Shown here: piece by piece, positions 9,759 through 18,679 of the stretch | How positions within the stretch are numbered: position 1 is the stretch's first letter | Layout: every line of letters begins with the position of its first letter | Source: Ureibacillus thermophilus | GTDB taxonomy: Bacteria > Bacillota > Bacilli > Bacillales_A > Planococcaceae | DNA length: 64,000 nucleotides | Assembly (NCBI RefSeq): GCF_042657185.1 | Contig: NZ_JBHSNN010000049.1 | Strand: one strand, 5' to 3' | Program-made: the position numbers and the translations under genes | Notes under the pieces: model-generated | What the model was told of the DNA's origin: nothing | Databases searched by the model: none | Seen by the model: the letters and a program-made list of their open reading frames with translations, nothing else

Positions 9759-10065
9759 AAAAGGCTGGGACATAAACCAAAAATTATAGCGGTAGCTGAA
9801 AGAGTTTTGATAAAAAATTGATTGGAGTGACGGGGCGAGTTCCTGTCGCGCACGCTTAGTCGCAAAGCGGAGCAAGCTCAAGGAAGTAAATTCAAAGCTT
9901 TCCTGCGACGAGCCCTCTCGAGACCACGAGGAGCGAAGGGATGACTCAGAGGCGGGCCTGCGGAAAGCGTCCCCAGAACGGAAATCAATTTTTAATAACA
10001 TATCAAAAAATCATCATTTTCTCTTTGGAGAAAATGATGATTTTTTAGATTGTCCAAACCTCTTT
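9759..10065. repeat. Family B repeat copy 1 (reverse orientation, 307 bp)
   Basis: Begins AAAGGCTGGGACATAAAC and ends TGTCCAAACCTCTTT, the inverted counterpart of copies at 21087 and 57693. Contains the shared hairpin ATCATTTTCTC..GAGAAAATGAT and the CGTCCCC/GGAAATCAATTTTT segments. Its middle part is longer and diverged from copy 3. Lies 8 bases after the ftsH stop and probably terminates it. The rest of the 9752-10211 gap holds the katA terminator and nothing else recognised. Confidence 0.8.
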
Positions 10066-10107
10066 TTCTTTATATTTAATTTAAAGATAGCAGAAATAGT
10101 GAAAAGA

Positions 10108-10148
10108 AAAAACCTGCTTTACCATATGAAAGGCAAAGCAGGTTTTGA
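10108..10148 (-). terminator. Terminator of katA
   Basis: AAAACCTGCTTT / AAAGCAGGTTTT hairpin. Read on the minus strand it is followed by a T-rich tract (TTTTTTCTTTTC), downstream of the catalase stop. Confidence 0.8.
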
Positions 10149-10211
10149 GTATCAATAAATAGTAGATTTGTAAGCGATTAAGAATAGGTTCTTGGAACAG
10201 CCAAGTCAATT

Positions 10212-11702
10212 TTATTTAACATATGGGTTTGATAAATCCATACCGTCTAATGATAAACCTAAAGCTTTGGCAACACCTTCACCATAAGCAGGATCTGCTA
10301 AGTAGCAGTGCAAGATGTGGCGGCGTTTAATAAATTCTTCAACCCCTTCCATATTGCGGGCAGTGTTTTCGAATAGGCGTTGTTGTTCTTCAGCCGTCAT
10401 TAAACGGAACAGTTTACCAGGTTGTTCAAAGTAGTTGTTGTCGTCTTCTCGGAAGTCATAAATATCTGCATCGCCTTCAAGCGCTAATGGCGGCTCTTTT
10501 AAATCTAGGTTATGCTGCCATTCGCCGTAGCTATTTGGTTCATAGCTTAATGTACTTCCTAAGTTGCCATCGAAACGCATTGCTCCATCGCGGTGGAATG
10601 AGCGGAATGGACATTTAGGTGCGTTAATTGGTAGCAAATAATGGTTTACACCTAAGCGGTAACGTTGCGCGTCCGCATATGCGAAAATACGGGCTTGAAG
10701 CATGCGGTCTGGCGAATAGCCGATGCCAGGCACGATGTTGGATGGCGAGAATGCAGCTTGTTCTACTTCTGCAAAGTAGTTATCAGGGTTTTTATTAAGT
10801 TCGATTTCACCAACTTCAATAAGTGGGAAGTCTTTTTTATACCATACTTTTGTTAAGTCAAATGGGTTATATGGCATTTCTTTTGCTTGTTCTTCTGTCA
10901 TTACTTGGATGTACATTTTCCATTTTGGATAGTCGCCGTTTTCAATGGCGTTATAAAGATCGCGTTGGTGTGAATCTGGGTCTTTACCTCTTACTTCAGC
11001 TGCTTCTTGGTCTGTTAAGTTTTTAATGCCTTGTTGTGTAATGAAGTGGAATTTCACCCACACACGTTCGTTATCTTCGTTAATAAAGCTGTACGTATGT
11101 GAACCGAAACCGTGCATATGACGGTAGCTTGCTGGGATACCTCGGTCAGACATTGTAATGGTAATTTGGTGCAATGCTTCAGGAAGCAATGTCCAGAAAT
11201 CCCAGTTGCTATTTGGATTGTGCATATTTGTACGTGGATCGCGTTTTACCACGTGGTTCAAGTCTGTGAAGTGCAATGGATCACGGAAGAAGAATACAGG
11301 TGTGTTGTTGCCGACTAAGTCCCAGTTTCCTTCTTCTGTATAGAATTTAATGGCAAATCCGCGAATATCGCGAACTGCATCCGCATAGCCTCGTTCACCA
11401 GCTACTGTTGAGAAACGGATGAATAGCGGAGTCTTTTTCCCAACTTGTGAGAACATTTTGGCTTTCGTATATTTTGTAATGTCATTCGTCACTGTAAATA
11501 CACCGTGTGCTCCGGAACCTTTAGCGTGCATGCGTCGTTCTGGAATCACTTCGCGGTTGAAGTTTGCAAGTTTTTCTATTAACCATACGTCTTGTAATAA
11601 AACCGGACCTCTTTTGCCAGCTGTCATGGAATCGTGATTGCTGATTACTGGAGCACCGTTTGCTTTTGTAAATTGTTGGCGTTTATTAAGATTGTTTGTC
11701 AT
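10212..11702 (-). CDS. katA: Haem catalase KatA
   Basis: 496-residue monofunctional catalase, converting H2O2 to water and oxygen. Distal His59 (RRMHAKGSGAHG), distal Asn132 (GNNTPVFFFRDP) and proximal haem-ligand Tyr342 (RIFAYADAQRYRLG) are all present, and length fits the small-subunit clade. ATG at 11702 follows a GAGGAGGGTT ribosome site. A clear promoter and a PerR-like box lie upstream, so peroxide-inducible expression is likely. Monocistronic with its own terminator. Confidence 0.97.
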   Translation of the reverse strand: MTNNLNKRQQFTKANGAPVISNHDSMTAGKRGPVLLQDVWLIEKLANFNREVIPERRMHAKGSGAHGVFTVTNDITKYTKAKMFSQVGKKTPLFIRFSTVAGERGYADAVRDIRGFAIKFYTEEGNWDLVGNNTPVFFFRDPLHFTDLNHVVKRDPRTNMHNPNSNWDFWTLLPEALHQITITMSDRGIPASYRHMHGFGSHTYSFINEDNERVWVKFHFITQQGIKNLTDQEAAEVRGKDPDSHQRDLYNAIENGDYPKWKMYIQVMTEEQAKEMPYNPFDLTKVWYKKDFPLIEVGEIELNKNPDNYFAEVEQAAFSPSNIVPGIGYSPDRMLQARIFAYADAQRYRLGVNHYLLPINAPKCPFRSFHRDGAMRFDGNLGSTLSYEPNSYGEWQHNLDLKEPPLALEGDADIYDFREDDNNYFEQPGKLFRLMTAEEQQRLFENTARNMEGVEEFIKRRHILHCYLADPAYGEGVAKALGLSLDGMDLSNPYVK

Positions 11703-11738
11703 CTTTTAACCCTCCTCATTTGTTCTTGCTTGATTCAT

Positions 11739-11787
11739 AATATAACATGTATAAATTAAAATGTCTACTAAATTAGAATTATTATTT
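11739..11787 (-). promoter_or_regulatory. katA promoter with PerR-like operator
   Basis: On the minus strand, TAGACA (11762-11767) and TATATT (11739-11744) are separated by exactly 17 bases. Just upstream at 11773-11787 is a PerR-box-like 15-mer, TTAGAATTATTATTT on the plus strand, with three mismatches to TTATAATNATTATAA. In B. subtilis PerR represses katA through such boxes. Confidence 0.6.
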
Positions 11788-11950
11788 TTAAGAATTTTTT
11801 ACAAAAATATTAATATCTTTTTTAGATTGAAGAATTCTTGAAATTTTCTTTGAAAGTGTGTGAAATCAATCGTCCATTACGAATATTTCCATAGTGCTAA
11901 TCTTTTTTAGAAGAAGATAATTGAAAATTTAGTAATATAAATGATAATAA

Positions 11951-11980
11951 AATAGGGTGTCATCAATAAGATGAACACCC
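11951..11980 (-). terminator. Terminator of the Mrr-type gene
   Basis: GGGTGT (11954-11959) and ACACCC (11975-11980) form the stem. The minus-strand transcript continues into TATTTTATT. Confidence 0.65.
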
Positions 11981-11981
11981 A

Positions 11982-12536
11982 TTATTTGGAATCTAAAATA
12001 ATTTCAATTAATTCATCCCGGTCGATTAAGTATACATCGTTGGATTCCGCAAGTTTTTGTGCTTGTTTTGTAAAGTAGCTGTTTGTCACAACCCATGCTT
12101 CTGTCGCATCATACATTTTTAAAGCTCCTATTACTTCTTGAACGGCTTTGACGCCTACTGTACCGGAATACCTTTTCGCCTGTACGGCAATCGTATTTTC
12201 CCGATCTTCTAAAATCAGGTCGGCTCCATAATCGCCGGAAGTTTTTGTATAACGTACTTTAAAGCCTCGTTTTTTAAAAAGCATGCCTAAGTATTCTTCA
12301 AATTCTTCTCCTGTCATTTCATCTATTTGTTTTATACCCGCTTTTCTCAACTGTAAAACCCGTCTCATTTTCCACCATATTTTAATCATAAGGAAAGAAA
12401 GTATAAAAACCCCTAAAGTGATCAACATACCTTCCAAAGTTCTCGTATAGTACCAGCCAAAATAAGCGACAATGATAAGAAGAAGCCGGAATAAATTACG
12501 GCTGAATTTCTTTTTCTTTTTCGTTTTTTTTGCCAA
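11982..12536 (-). CDS. Membrane-anchored Mrr-like restriction endonuclease-fold protein
   Basis: 184 residues: a lysine-rich N-terminus, two membrane helices (about 14-31 and 36-54), then a soluble Mrr_cat domain. The PD-(D/E)xK-type active site is visible: Glu78/79, Asp106 (GDYGADLIL) and Gln119-x-Lys121 (AVQAKRY). Mrr-type enzymes cleave modified or foreign DNA, but membrane-bound versions have no settled role. No methylase or other restriction gene is adjacent. ATG at 12536 preceded by AAAGGAATT. Confidence 0.8.
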   Translation of the reverse strand: MAKKTKKKKKFSRNLFRLLLIIVAYFGWYYTRTLEGMLITLGVFILSFLMIKIWWKMRRVLQLRKAGIKQIDEMTGEEFEEYLGMLFKKRGFKVRYTKTSGDYGADLILEDRENTIAVQAKRYSGTVGVKAVQEVIGALKMYDATEAWVVTNSYFTKQAQKLAESNDVYLIDRDELIEIILDSK

Positions 12537-12607
12537 TTCCTTTAACCCCTTACTATACTAGTTCAACACTTATAGTATCATAAAAAGGGTACGTATGTTT
12601 GTTTTAG

Positions 12608-13807
12608 TTAGATATAGCGTTCTTTTGCACTGATGAAAGAAAAAACAAATAAAATAAGAGAAGTTGCGATAAAAATCATGTTTGGCACCGCCCAGCTGCC
12701 TGTTAATTCTTGAATGAAACCAAAAAGTACAGGGCCGACTGCGGAAATTAAATAGCCGAAAGATTGAGCGAATCCGGAAATTTCAGAAGCTTCATAAGCA
12801 TTTCTTGTACGCAATGTAAAGAGCATTAATACCAGTCCAAAGGAAGAACCTGATGCAAATCCTAATAAAATCATCCAAAGCACTGCGCCGCTGGTCCATT
12901 CAAAGAACAGTCCACCGAAGCCGATGAGGTAACAAAAAGTAAAGAAATAGACAATGGGTCTTTGAGATGACAATTTTTCGGCTACTATTGGAATGAAAAA
13001 CGTCATTGGCATTTGGGATAGTTGAAAAATAGATGTCATGAAACCGGCTTTTTCTAAACTGAATCCTTGCGACACTAAGATTTCTGGAATCCAAGCAGTG
13101 GAGCAGTAAAATAATAAAGACTGCATCCCCATAACAATGGCAATTGCCCATGCGAGAGAAGACTGCCAAATTTTCTTCCCGCCTGTTTGTTCATGAGCGG
13201 AATGGAATTGTTCTACTCGTTCACCGCGAAGTATAGGAATCCATGCAATCATCGTAAGCAAACCGAAAATTACGGTGCATCCGAGGGCGCCTTGCCATCC
13301 GGTACGCTCTGCAATGGGTTGGCTAAAGGCAAGGGATGCTGCTGCTGAAATATTCATCGCCACCGTATAGATGCCTGTCAATAGGCCTACCTGATATGGA
13401 TATTTTGCTTTAAAAAAGCTAGGGAACAATACGTTTCCAAACGAAATCGCGACACCGATCAACACCGTGCCGAAAATTAATAAAGTAATGTTGCCGGCTG
13501 ATCTTATAAGAATCCCGACAGATAAAAGAATAAGTGAATAAAAAAGCGTAAATTCCATACCGAATTTGCGTGAAATCTTTGGTGCAATGGGAGAAACAAT
13601 AGCAAAGGCAAGAAGGGGAATGGTTGTTAAAAAACCTGCTGTTGTATTTGAAATACCTAAATCTTCACGGATATACGAAATAATCGTTCCTACACCTGTG
13701 AGGGGCGTTCTTACGGTTGTTGCAAAAAAAATAATCGCTACGAAAAAAAGAAAAGTTCCAAAAGTAAATTGAAGTTTTTTTGCATGGTATTTCCGTTCAG
13801 TTTTCAT
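12608..13807 (-). CDS. MFS transporter, CynX/NimT-like
   Basis: About 399 residues and twelve hydrophobic helices. The pattern (RTPLTGVGTIISYIREDLGISNTTAGFLTTIPLL) fits the cyanate / 2-nitroimidazole porter family of the major facilitator superfamily. ATG at 13807 is chosen because the minus strand has TTGGGGGTC just upstream; an in-frame start at 13828 lacks a ribosome site. Substrate unknown. Divergent from lysP. Confidence 0.82.
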   Translation of the reverse strand: MKTERKYHAKKLQFTFGTFLFFVAIIFFATTVRTPLTGVGTIISYIREDLGISNTTAGFLTTIPLLAFAIVSPIAPKISRKFGMEFTLFYSLILLSVGILIRSAGNITLLIFGTVLIGVAISFGNVLFPSFFKAKYPYQVGLLTGIYTVAMNISAAASLAFSQPIAERTGWQGALGCTVIFGLLTMIAWIPILRGERVEQFHSAHEQTGGKKIWQSSLAWAIAIVMGMQSLLFYCSTAWIPEILVSQGFSLEKAGFMTSIFQLSQMPMTFFIPIVAEKLSSQRPIVYFFTFCYLIGFGGLFFEWTSGAVLWMILLGFASGSSFGLVLMLFTLRTRNAYEASEISGFAQSFGYLISAVGPVLFGFIQELTGSWAVPNMIFIATSLILFVFSFISAKERYI

Positions 13808-13982
13808 AATAGACCCCCAACAATTCAAATTGGCGAAAATAATGTTATATTTATAAAGTACCTTTTTAAAGAAGGTTCAAAAATAATAATACATTTGAAT
13901 TGTAAAATTTTATAGATGAATGCTTGTTAAATATAGGCGAAAAATGTGTAGATGGAGTAATGGATTTAAAGGAGATTTTTTT

Positions 13983-15422
13983 ATGAAAGAAAATGAAAAA
14001 CAACTGAGACGTAGCTTAAAAAGCCGACATATCACCATGATTAGTTTAGGAGGTACGATTGGCACAGGATTATTTCTTGCCAGCGGAGCTTCCGTCGCTC
14101 AAGCGGGGCCGGGTGGGGCGCTGCTAGCGTATGCGCTTATTGGCATGATGGTTTATTTCCTCATGACAAGTTTAGGGGAAATGGCTGCCTATATGCCTTC
14201 ATCCGGTTCCTTTAGTACATATGCGACGAACTTTGTGGATCCTGCCTTTGGATTTGCGATGGGATGGAATTATTGGTATAACTGGGCAATTACTATTGCA
14301 GCCGAAATTTCAGCGGTTAATTTAATTATGAAATATTGGTTCCCTGATAGTCCGTCCGCTCTTTGGACAATCCTTTTTATTGCTGTCGTTTTGACCTTCA
14401 ATCTTTTATCTGTAAATGCGTATGGCGAAAGTGAATATTGGTTTGCCATGATTAAAGTAGCAACGGTTATCATCTTTATTATCGTGTCCTATTTAATGGT
14501 ATTCGGAATTATTGGGGGGGAACAAATCGGTTTTACTAACTTCTTTATTGGCGATGCACCGTTTAACGGTGGATTTCTCGCCATCTTTGGGATATTTTTA
14601 GCCGCAGGATTTTCCTTTCAAGGAACGGAATTGTTAGGAATTACTGCAGGGGAAACGGAAGATCCTGGAAAAAATATTCCAAAAGCTGTACGTTCTGTTT
14701 TCTGGCGCATCTTGCTGTTCTATATTTTAGCAATTCTTGCCATCGGTCTTTTAGTTCCATATACAGATTCGCGGCTGTTATCTGAAGATGTTGCTGTATC
14801 CCCATTTACTTTAGTATTTGATAAATTGGGAATCGCTTTTGCTGCATCCATTATGAATGCCATTATTCTAACAGCGATGCTTTCTGCCGGGAATTCAGGT
14901 TTATATGCTTCATCCCGCATGTTATGGCAGCTTGCGGTGGATGGAAAAGCACCGAAAATGTTTACAAAATTAAATCGCCGCGGGGTGCCGATTTATGCTC
15001 TGCTTGCAACTCTTGCTATTGGATGTTTAGCATTTTTATCATCCTTTTTTGGTGATGGTATTGTATATATTTGGCTATTGAATGCTTCCGGATTATCCGG
15101 CTTTATTGCATGGGTAGGGATTGCCATCAGCCATTACCGCTTCCGAAAAGCTTACATTAAGCAGGGAAGAGACTTAAAAGATTTGCCTTATAAAGCGCCG
15201 ATATATCCTTTTGGCTCCTTGTTTGCATTGATTTTATGTTTAATCGTCATCATTGGACAAAATTATCAAGCCTTTATCGGCACAATTGATTGGCATGGCA
15301 TCGCAGTTTCCTATATTGGGCTTCCTTTGTTTATCATGTTGTGGCTAGGGTATAAAATAAAACATAAAACAAAAATCATCCCACTTGAAGAATGCAATTT
15401 AGATGTAGAAAAACATAAGTAA
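13983..15422 (+). CDS. lysP: Lysine-type amino acid permease LysP
   Basis: 480 residues, APC superfamily, twelve membrane helices. Very close over its length to E. coli LysP as I know it: SRHITMISLGGTIGTGLF, GPGGALLAYALIGMMVYFLM, FSFQGTELLGITAGE, and AISHYRFRKAY near the end. The likely role is lysine/H+ symport in the cytoplasmic membrane. ATG 13983 follows AAAGGAG (13969-13975); an upstream in-frame ATG at 13920 has no ribosome site. I saw no lysine riboswitch upstream. Confidence 0.85.
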   Translation: MKENEKQLRRSLKSRHITMISLGGTIGTGLFLASGASVAQAGPGGALLAYALIGMMVYFLMTSLGEMAAYMPSSGSFSTYATNFVDPAFGFAMGWNYWYNWAITIAAEISAVNLIMKYWFPDSPSALWTILFIAVVLTFNLLSVNAYGESEYWFAMIKVATVIIFIIVSYLMVFGIIGGEQIGFTNFFIGDAPFNGGFLAIFGIFLAAGFSFQGTELLGITAGETEDPGKNIPKAVRSVFWRILLFYILAILAIGLLVPYTDSRLLSEDVAVSPFTLVFDKLGIAFAASIMNAIILTAMLSAGNSGLYASSRMLWQLAVDGKAPKMFTKLNRRGVPIYALLATLAIGCLAFLSSFFGDGIVYIWLLNASGLSGFIAWVGIAISHYRFRKAYIKQGRDLKDLPYKAPIYPFGSLFALILCLIVIIGQNYQAFIGTIDWHGIAVSYIGLPLFIMLWLGYKIKHKTKIIPLEECNLDVEKHK

Positions 15423-15510
15423 GTGTTCTTCATCATATAAACTTAAAGATTCTGTTGTTATAATGGGGAAAGAAATGTTTTATAGGACGAAATCGCAAAG
15501 GATGGAAAAA

Positions 15511-16200
15511 ATGACAGTTTCAGTGGGCTTTTTTAAAAAAATACATGAGTGGGTAATTGACGGACAATCCCAAGAAATCAAGTATCGACCGTTTCAAGTA
15601 GATGGCAACCCGTACAAGTCAAAAGTGTTTTTAGTTGGTTTATATCCAGAAACCCTTGCTTATTTTGATGTAGATGAGGCGAAAATATTCGCTGATTCTT
15701 TAGTGGACGGGGAATTGTTCGAACAACTAAATGGCCTTGAAATGATCACGGCTTCAAGGGAATATAAAGGAAGTCTAAATTTTGCTCAATGGATGAAAAA
15801 AACATTCAACGAAAACGTTGTATTAACAAATGTAAATGGCTTTATAGCAGAAGATTATAAACAATTTAAACAAATGAAAAAGGAAAACCATTTTTGCTAT
15901 CTTTCTGGAAAGAAATTGTTTGAACAAGTGCTTTATGAATTCATGCCGGAAGTTCTCATCATTCAAGGTTCAAAAGCTTTCGAGGAGTTTCGTGAAATTT
16001 ATCAAGACCGGTTGATTCATAAGGCAAATGCTTTTGAAACCGGCACAGTGCAGGAGTTGGAGAAATTAGGGGCAATTGGAGAATTTCCTCTTCCAAATGG
16101 CGAAACATGCAAAATAGTTGTATGTCGAAATATGTCCTATTTTGGAAAAGAAGGGACAGCCTTTGAAGCATTAAAAGAAACGATTGGCCGTTTGTTGTAA
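15511..16200 (+). CDS. Uncharacterised cytoplasmic protein (229 aa)
   Basis: Soluble alpha/beta protein without recognised motif. An early KVFLVGLYPE strand and a later EVLIIQGSKAF strand loosely resemble the uracil-DNA-glycosylase fold, but this is only a hint. ATG 15511 is chosen as start because AAAGGATGG (15497-15505) is well spaced; in-frame ATGs at 15463, 15475 and 15502 are alternatives. Downstream of lysP by about 90 bases with no clear terminator between, so it may be cotranscribed. Confidence 0.6.
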   Translation: MTVSVGFFKKIHEWVIDGQSQEIKYRPFQVDGNPYKSKVFLVGLYPETLAYFDVDEAKIFADSLVDGELFEQLNGLEMITASREYKGSLNFAQWMKKTFNENVVLTNVNGFIAEDYKQFKQMKKENHFCYLSGKKLFEQVLYEFMPEVLIIQGSKAFEEFREIYQDRLIHKANAFETGTVQELEKLGAIGEFPLPNGETCKIVVCRNMSYFGKEGTAFEALKETIGRLL

Positions 16201-16298
16201 ACTGTTTAAAAAGACTGAAAATACGAACAATTAGATGGCCGATTTGGTCGAATTTGCTGTAATTTCCGAATAATAACGACTTTTTTCATATAAAAACC

Positions 16299-16327
16299 TT
16301 GCATTCGACAAATGACGTGTTTATAAT
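16299..16327 (+). promoter_or_regulatory. Promoter of the xpt-pbuX riboswitch transcript
   Basis: TTGCAT (16299-16304) and TATAAT (16322-16327) with a 17-base spacer, about 30 bases before the riboswitch aptamer. Confidence 0.65.
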
Positions 16328-16353
16328 AATAAACATTCATAATGAAATATTAT

Positions 16354-16526
16354 CGCACTCATATAATCGCGGGAATATGGCTCGCAAGTTTCTACCGACT
16401 TACCGTAAATAAGTCGACTATGAGGGGATAAATAGATTTGTCGAATGTTGTATATATGTACAAGTCTATGTACTTTCGATCCATCGAAAGGCTTATTCCT
16501 CATAGGGAAAGTCTTTCGATTTTTTT
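16354..16526 (+). promoter_or_regulatory. Guanine riboswitch with terminator switch
   Basis: Purine aptamer at 16354-16427: CACTCATATAATCGC, AATATGG, GTTTCTACCG and CCGTAAAT are the conserved joining and loop sequences. The base before TATGAG in GACTATGAG is the C that selects guanine rather than adenine. Terminator: ATCGAAAG (16483-16490) pairs with CTTTCGAT (16513-16520), followed by a T tract. CCTCATAG (16498-16505) is exactly complementary to CTATGAGG (16418-16425) of P1. Ligand-stabilised P1 would free the terminator, so guanine turns the operon off. Confidence 0.95.
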
Positions 16527-16559
16527 ATTATTAAGGAATGATGAAAGGGAGATTCTTTA

Positions 16560-17132
16560 ATGGATCTGTTAAAAGAAAAAATTGCGAAAGAAGGCAAAGT
16601 GCTTTCAGATACTGTGCTGAAAGTAGATTCTTTTTTGAACCATCAAATTGATCCGCTGTTAATGAAAGAAATTGGAGAAGAATTTGCGAAACGCTTTAAT
16701 GATGAAGTGATTACAAAGGTCTTAACCATTGAATCCTCTGGTATTGCACCTGCAACGATGTTAGGGTTAGCAATTGGGGCGCAAGTCGTTTTTGCACGCA
16801 AAAAGAAATCTTTGACTCTATCCGGTGATTTATATACTTCGCAAGTGTATTCCTTTACAAAAAGAGAAACGAATGAAATATCCGTTTCGAAAGACTTTTT
16901 ATCTCCAGATGACAATGTCGTTATTATTGATGATTTTTTAGCAAATGGCGAAGCGGTAAAGGGATTATTGGATATTGCAAAACAAGCCGGATGTAAAGTA
17001 GTCGGCGTTGGCATCGTGATTGAAAAAGGATTCCAAAATGGCGGAAAAATGCTGAGAGAACAAGGCGTCCGGGTGGAATCTTTAGCCATTATCAAGTCTT
17101 TAAAAAACAACACGATTGAATTTGCTGAATAA
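16560..17132 (+). CDS. xpt: Xanthine phosphoribosyltransferase
   Basis: 190 residues. Converts xanthine and PRPP to XMP in purine salvage. The type I PRTase PRPP loop is visible at 120-132 (VVIIDDFLANGEA), and the N-terminus matches Bacillus Xpt. ATG at 16560 with GAAAGGGAG upstream. Controlled by the guanine riboswitch and followed by the xanthine permease gene. Confidence 0.96.
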   Translation: MDLLKEKIAKEGKVLSDTVLKVDSFLNHQIDPLLMKEIGEEFAKRFNDEVITKVLTIESSGIAPATMLGLAIGAQVVFARKKKSLTLSGDLYTSQVYSFTKRETNEISVSKDFLSPDDNVVIIDDFLANGEAVKGLLDIAKQAGCKVVGVGIVIEKGFQNGGKMLREQGVRVESLAIIKSLKNNTIEFAE

Positions 17133-17169
17133 TCAATTGTTGAATGACTTTGAGGAGGAACATCATTTC

Positions 17170-18468
17170 ATGACAAATGGAAAAGCTATAACTCTAGGAA
17201 TACAGCATTTACTTGCTATGTATGCAGGTGCGATTTTAGTGCCATTGATTATTGGGGGGTCATTAGGTTTTGATGAGCAGCAAATGACATACTTAGTAGC
17301 AATTGACATTATGATGTGCGGGGTTGCTACATTGCTGCAAGTGATGAGAGGGAAAGTTTTTGGGATTGGATTGCCTGTTGTATTAGGATGTACTTTTACA
17401 GCCGTATTCCCGATTATATCAATTGGCCAAAGCAAAGGAATCGGCGCCATTTACGGCTCCATCATTGCTTCAGGGCTGATTGTTATCTTTATATCAAGAG
17501 TATTCGGAAAGTTAGTAAAATTTTTCCCTCCTGTCGTAACAGGTTCTGTTGTAACCATTATTGCGATTTCCCTAGTTCCAGTGGCAATGAATAATATGGG
17601 CGGCGGACAAGGGGCTGAAGATTTTGCCTCAGCGTCCAACATTGCTTTAGCGATGATAACACTATTCATCATTTTATTGATTTATCGTTTTGCCACAGGT
17701 TTTATCCGTTCTATCTCCATATTATTAGGATTAGTATTTGGAACAATTGTAGGTATGTTTATGGGGAAAGTGGATTTTTCACCTGTCAAAGAAGCAGGAT
17801 GGTTTCATATGGTTCAGCCATTTTATTTTGGCACACCAACCTTTGATTTAGCTTCCATCATTACGATGACCCTTGTTGCGATGGTGTCATTGGTGGAATC
17901 TAGTGGCGTATATTTTGCATTAGGGGATATTGAGAAAAAGCAGATTTCGGCAGAAGATTTAGCCCGCGGTTATCGTTCAGAAGGATTGGCATCCATTATC
18001 GGAGGAATTTTTAACGCCTTTCCATATACAACCTTCTCCCAAAATGTGGGACTTATCAAAATGACAGGGGTTAAGGAAAGAAAAATCATCGTTATTACGG
18101 GCGTTATGTTAGTTGCATTAGGCTTTTTACCAAAAATTGCAGCGCTCACAACCATTATTCCAACATCAGTTTTAGGCGGCGCCATGCTTGCCATGTTTGG
18201 AATGGTATTGACGCAAGGAATTACGATGCTGGCTCCTGAAATTTTAAAATCGCCGGAAAATACAATGATTGTTGCAATTTCAGTTGCTCTTGGAGCGGGG
18301 GTCGCTTTTGTTCCTAATATTTTCGAAGTATTGCCAGAGAGCTTATCCATTTTAACATCCAATGGAATTGTGTGCGGTTCTTTATCTGCCATCGTGTTAA
18401 ACATTTTATTTAATATGGTTGGTCCGAAAAAAGTGAAGGCAGTGGCCGCAGCAACGGTAGAAAAATAA
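17170..18468 (+). CDS. pbuX: Xanthine permease
   Basis: 432 residues, nucleobase:cation symporter-2 family with about 12-14 helices. Family signatures include ITLGIQHLLAMYAGAILVPLI at the N-terminus and LVESSGVYFALGDI in the middle. ATG 17170 preceded by TGAGGAGGAAC; the frame is open from 17116, overlapping xpt, but no ribosome site supports that. Takes up xanthine for Xpt. Ends just before repeat A1, which supplies terminator hairpins. Confidence 0.93.
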   Translation: MTNGKAITLGIQHLLAMYAGAILVPLIIGGSLGFDEQQMTYLVAIDIMMCGVATLLQVMRGKVFGIGLPVVLGCTFTAVFPIISIGQSKGIGAIYGSIIASGLIVIFISRVFGKLVKFFPPVVTGSVVTIIAISLVPVAMNNMGGGQGAEDFASASNIALAMITLFIILLIYRFATGFIRSISILLGLVFGTIVGMFMGKVDFSPVKEAGWFHMVQPFYFGTPTFDLASIITMTLVAMVSLVESSGVYFALGDIEKKQISAEDLARGYRSEGLASIIGGIFNAFPYTTFSQNVGLIKMTGVKERKIIVITGVMLVALGFLPKIAALTTIIPTSVLGGAMLAMFGMVLTQGITMLAPEILKSPENTMIVAISVALGAGVAFVPNIFEVLPESLSILTSNGIVCGSLSAIVLNILFNMVGPKKVKAVAAATVEK

Positions 18469-18475
18469 AGAAAAA

Positions 18476-18660
18476 GGGGCTATCCAGAAAGTCGAACACT
18501 TTCTGAACAACCTTACTTCTTATAGTAATATTCTTTTAAAAACTTTCCCTGCGGTGGTCACACAAACGCGCCTCCTCGTCGCAATTTATCTGCGGCAAAA
18601 CTCTAGCGACAGCCGCAAAGGGGCGTCTTGAAATGACTTTTCAGACGCCTCCCCTTTTTT
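18476..18660 (+). repeat. Family A repeat copy 1 (185 bp)
   Basis: Starts with GGGGCTATCCAGAAAGTCG and continues with a conserved CCCTGCGGTGGT .. CGCGCCTCCTCGTCGCAATT .. CTGCGGC core. Ends in a hairpin GGGGCGTC..TTTTCAGACGCC followed by a T run. Lies between convergent pbuX and fumC, so it likely terminates both. Confidence 0.85.
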
Positions 18661-18679
18661 ATGGGGTTATGCCCGGGAT

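Noticed and set aside
9759..10065. IS element with transposase
   Set aside because: About 300 bp only and no ORF with transposase motifs; treated as a non-autonomous repeat.
13830..13980. Lysine riboswitch upstream of lysP
   Set aside because: The 150-base leader has none of the L-box conserved stems and no terminator.
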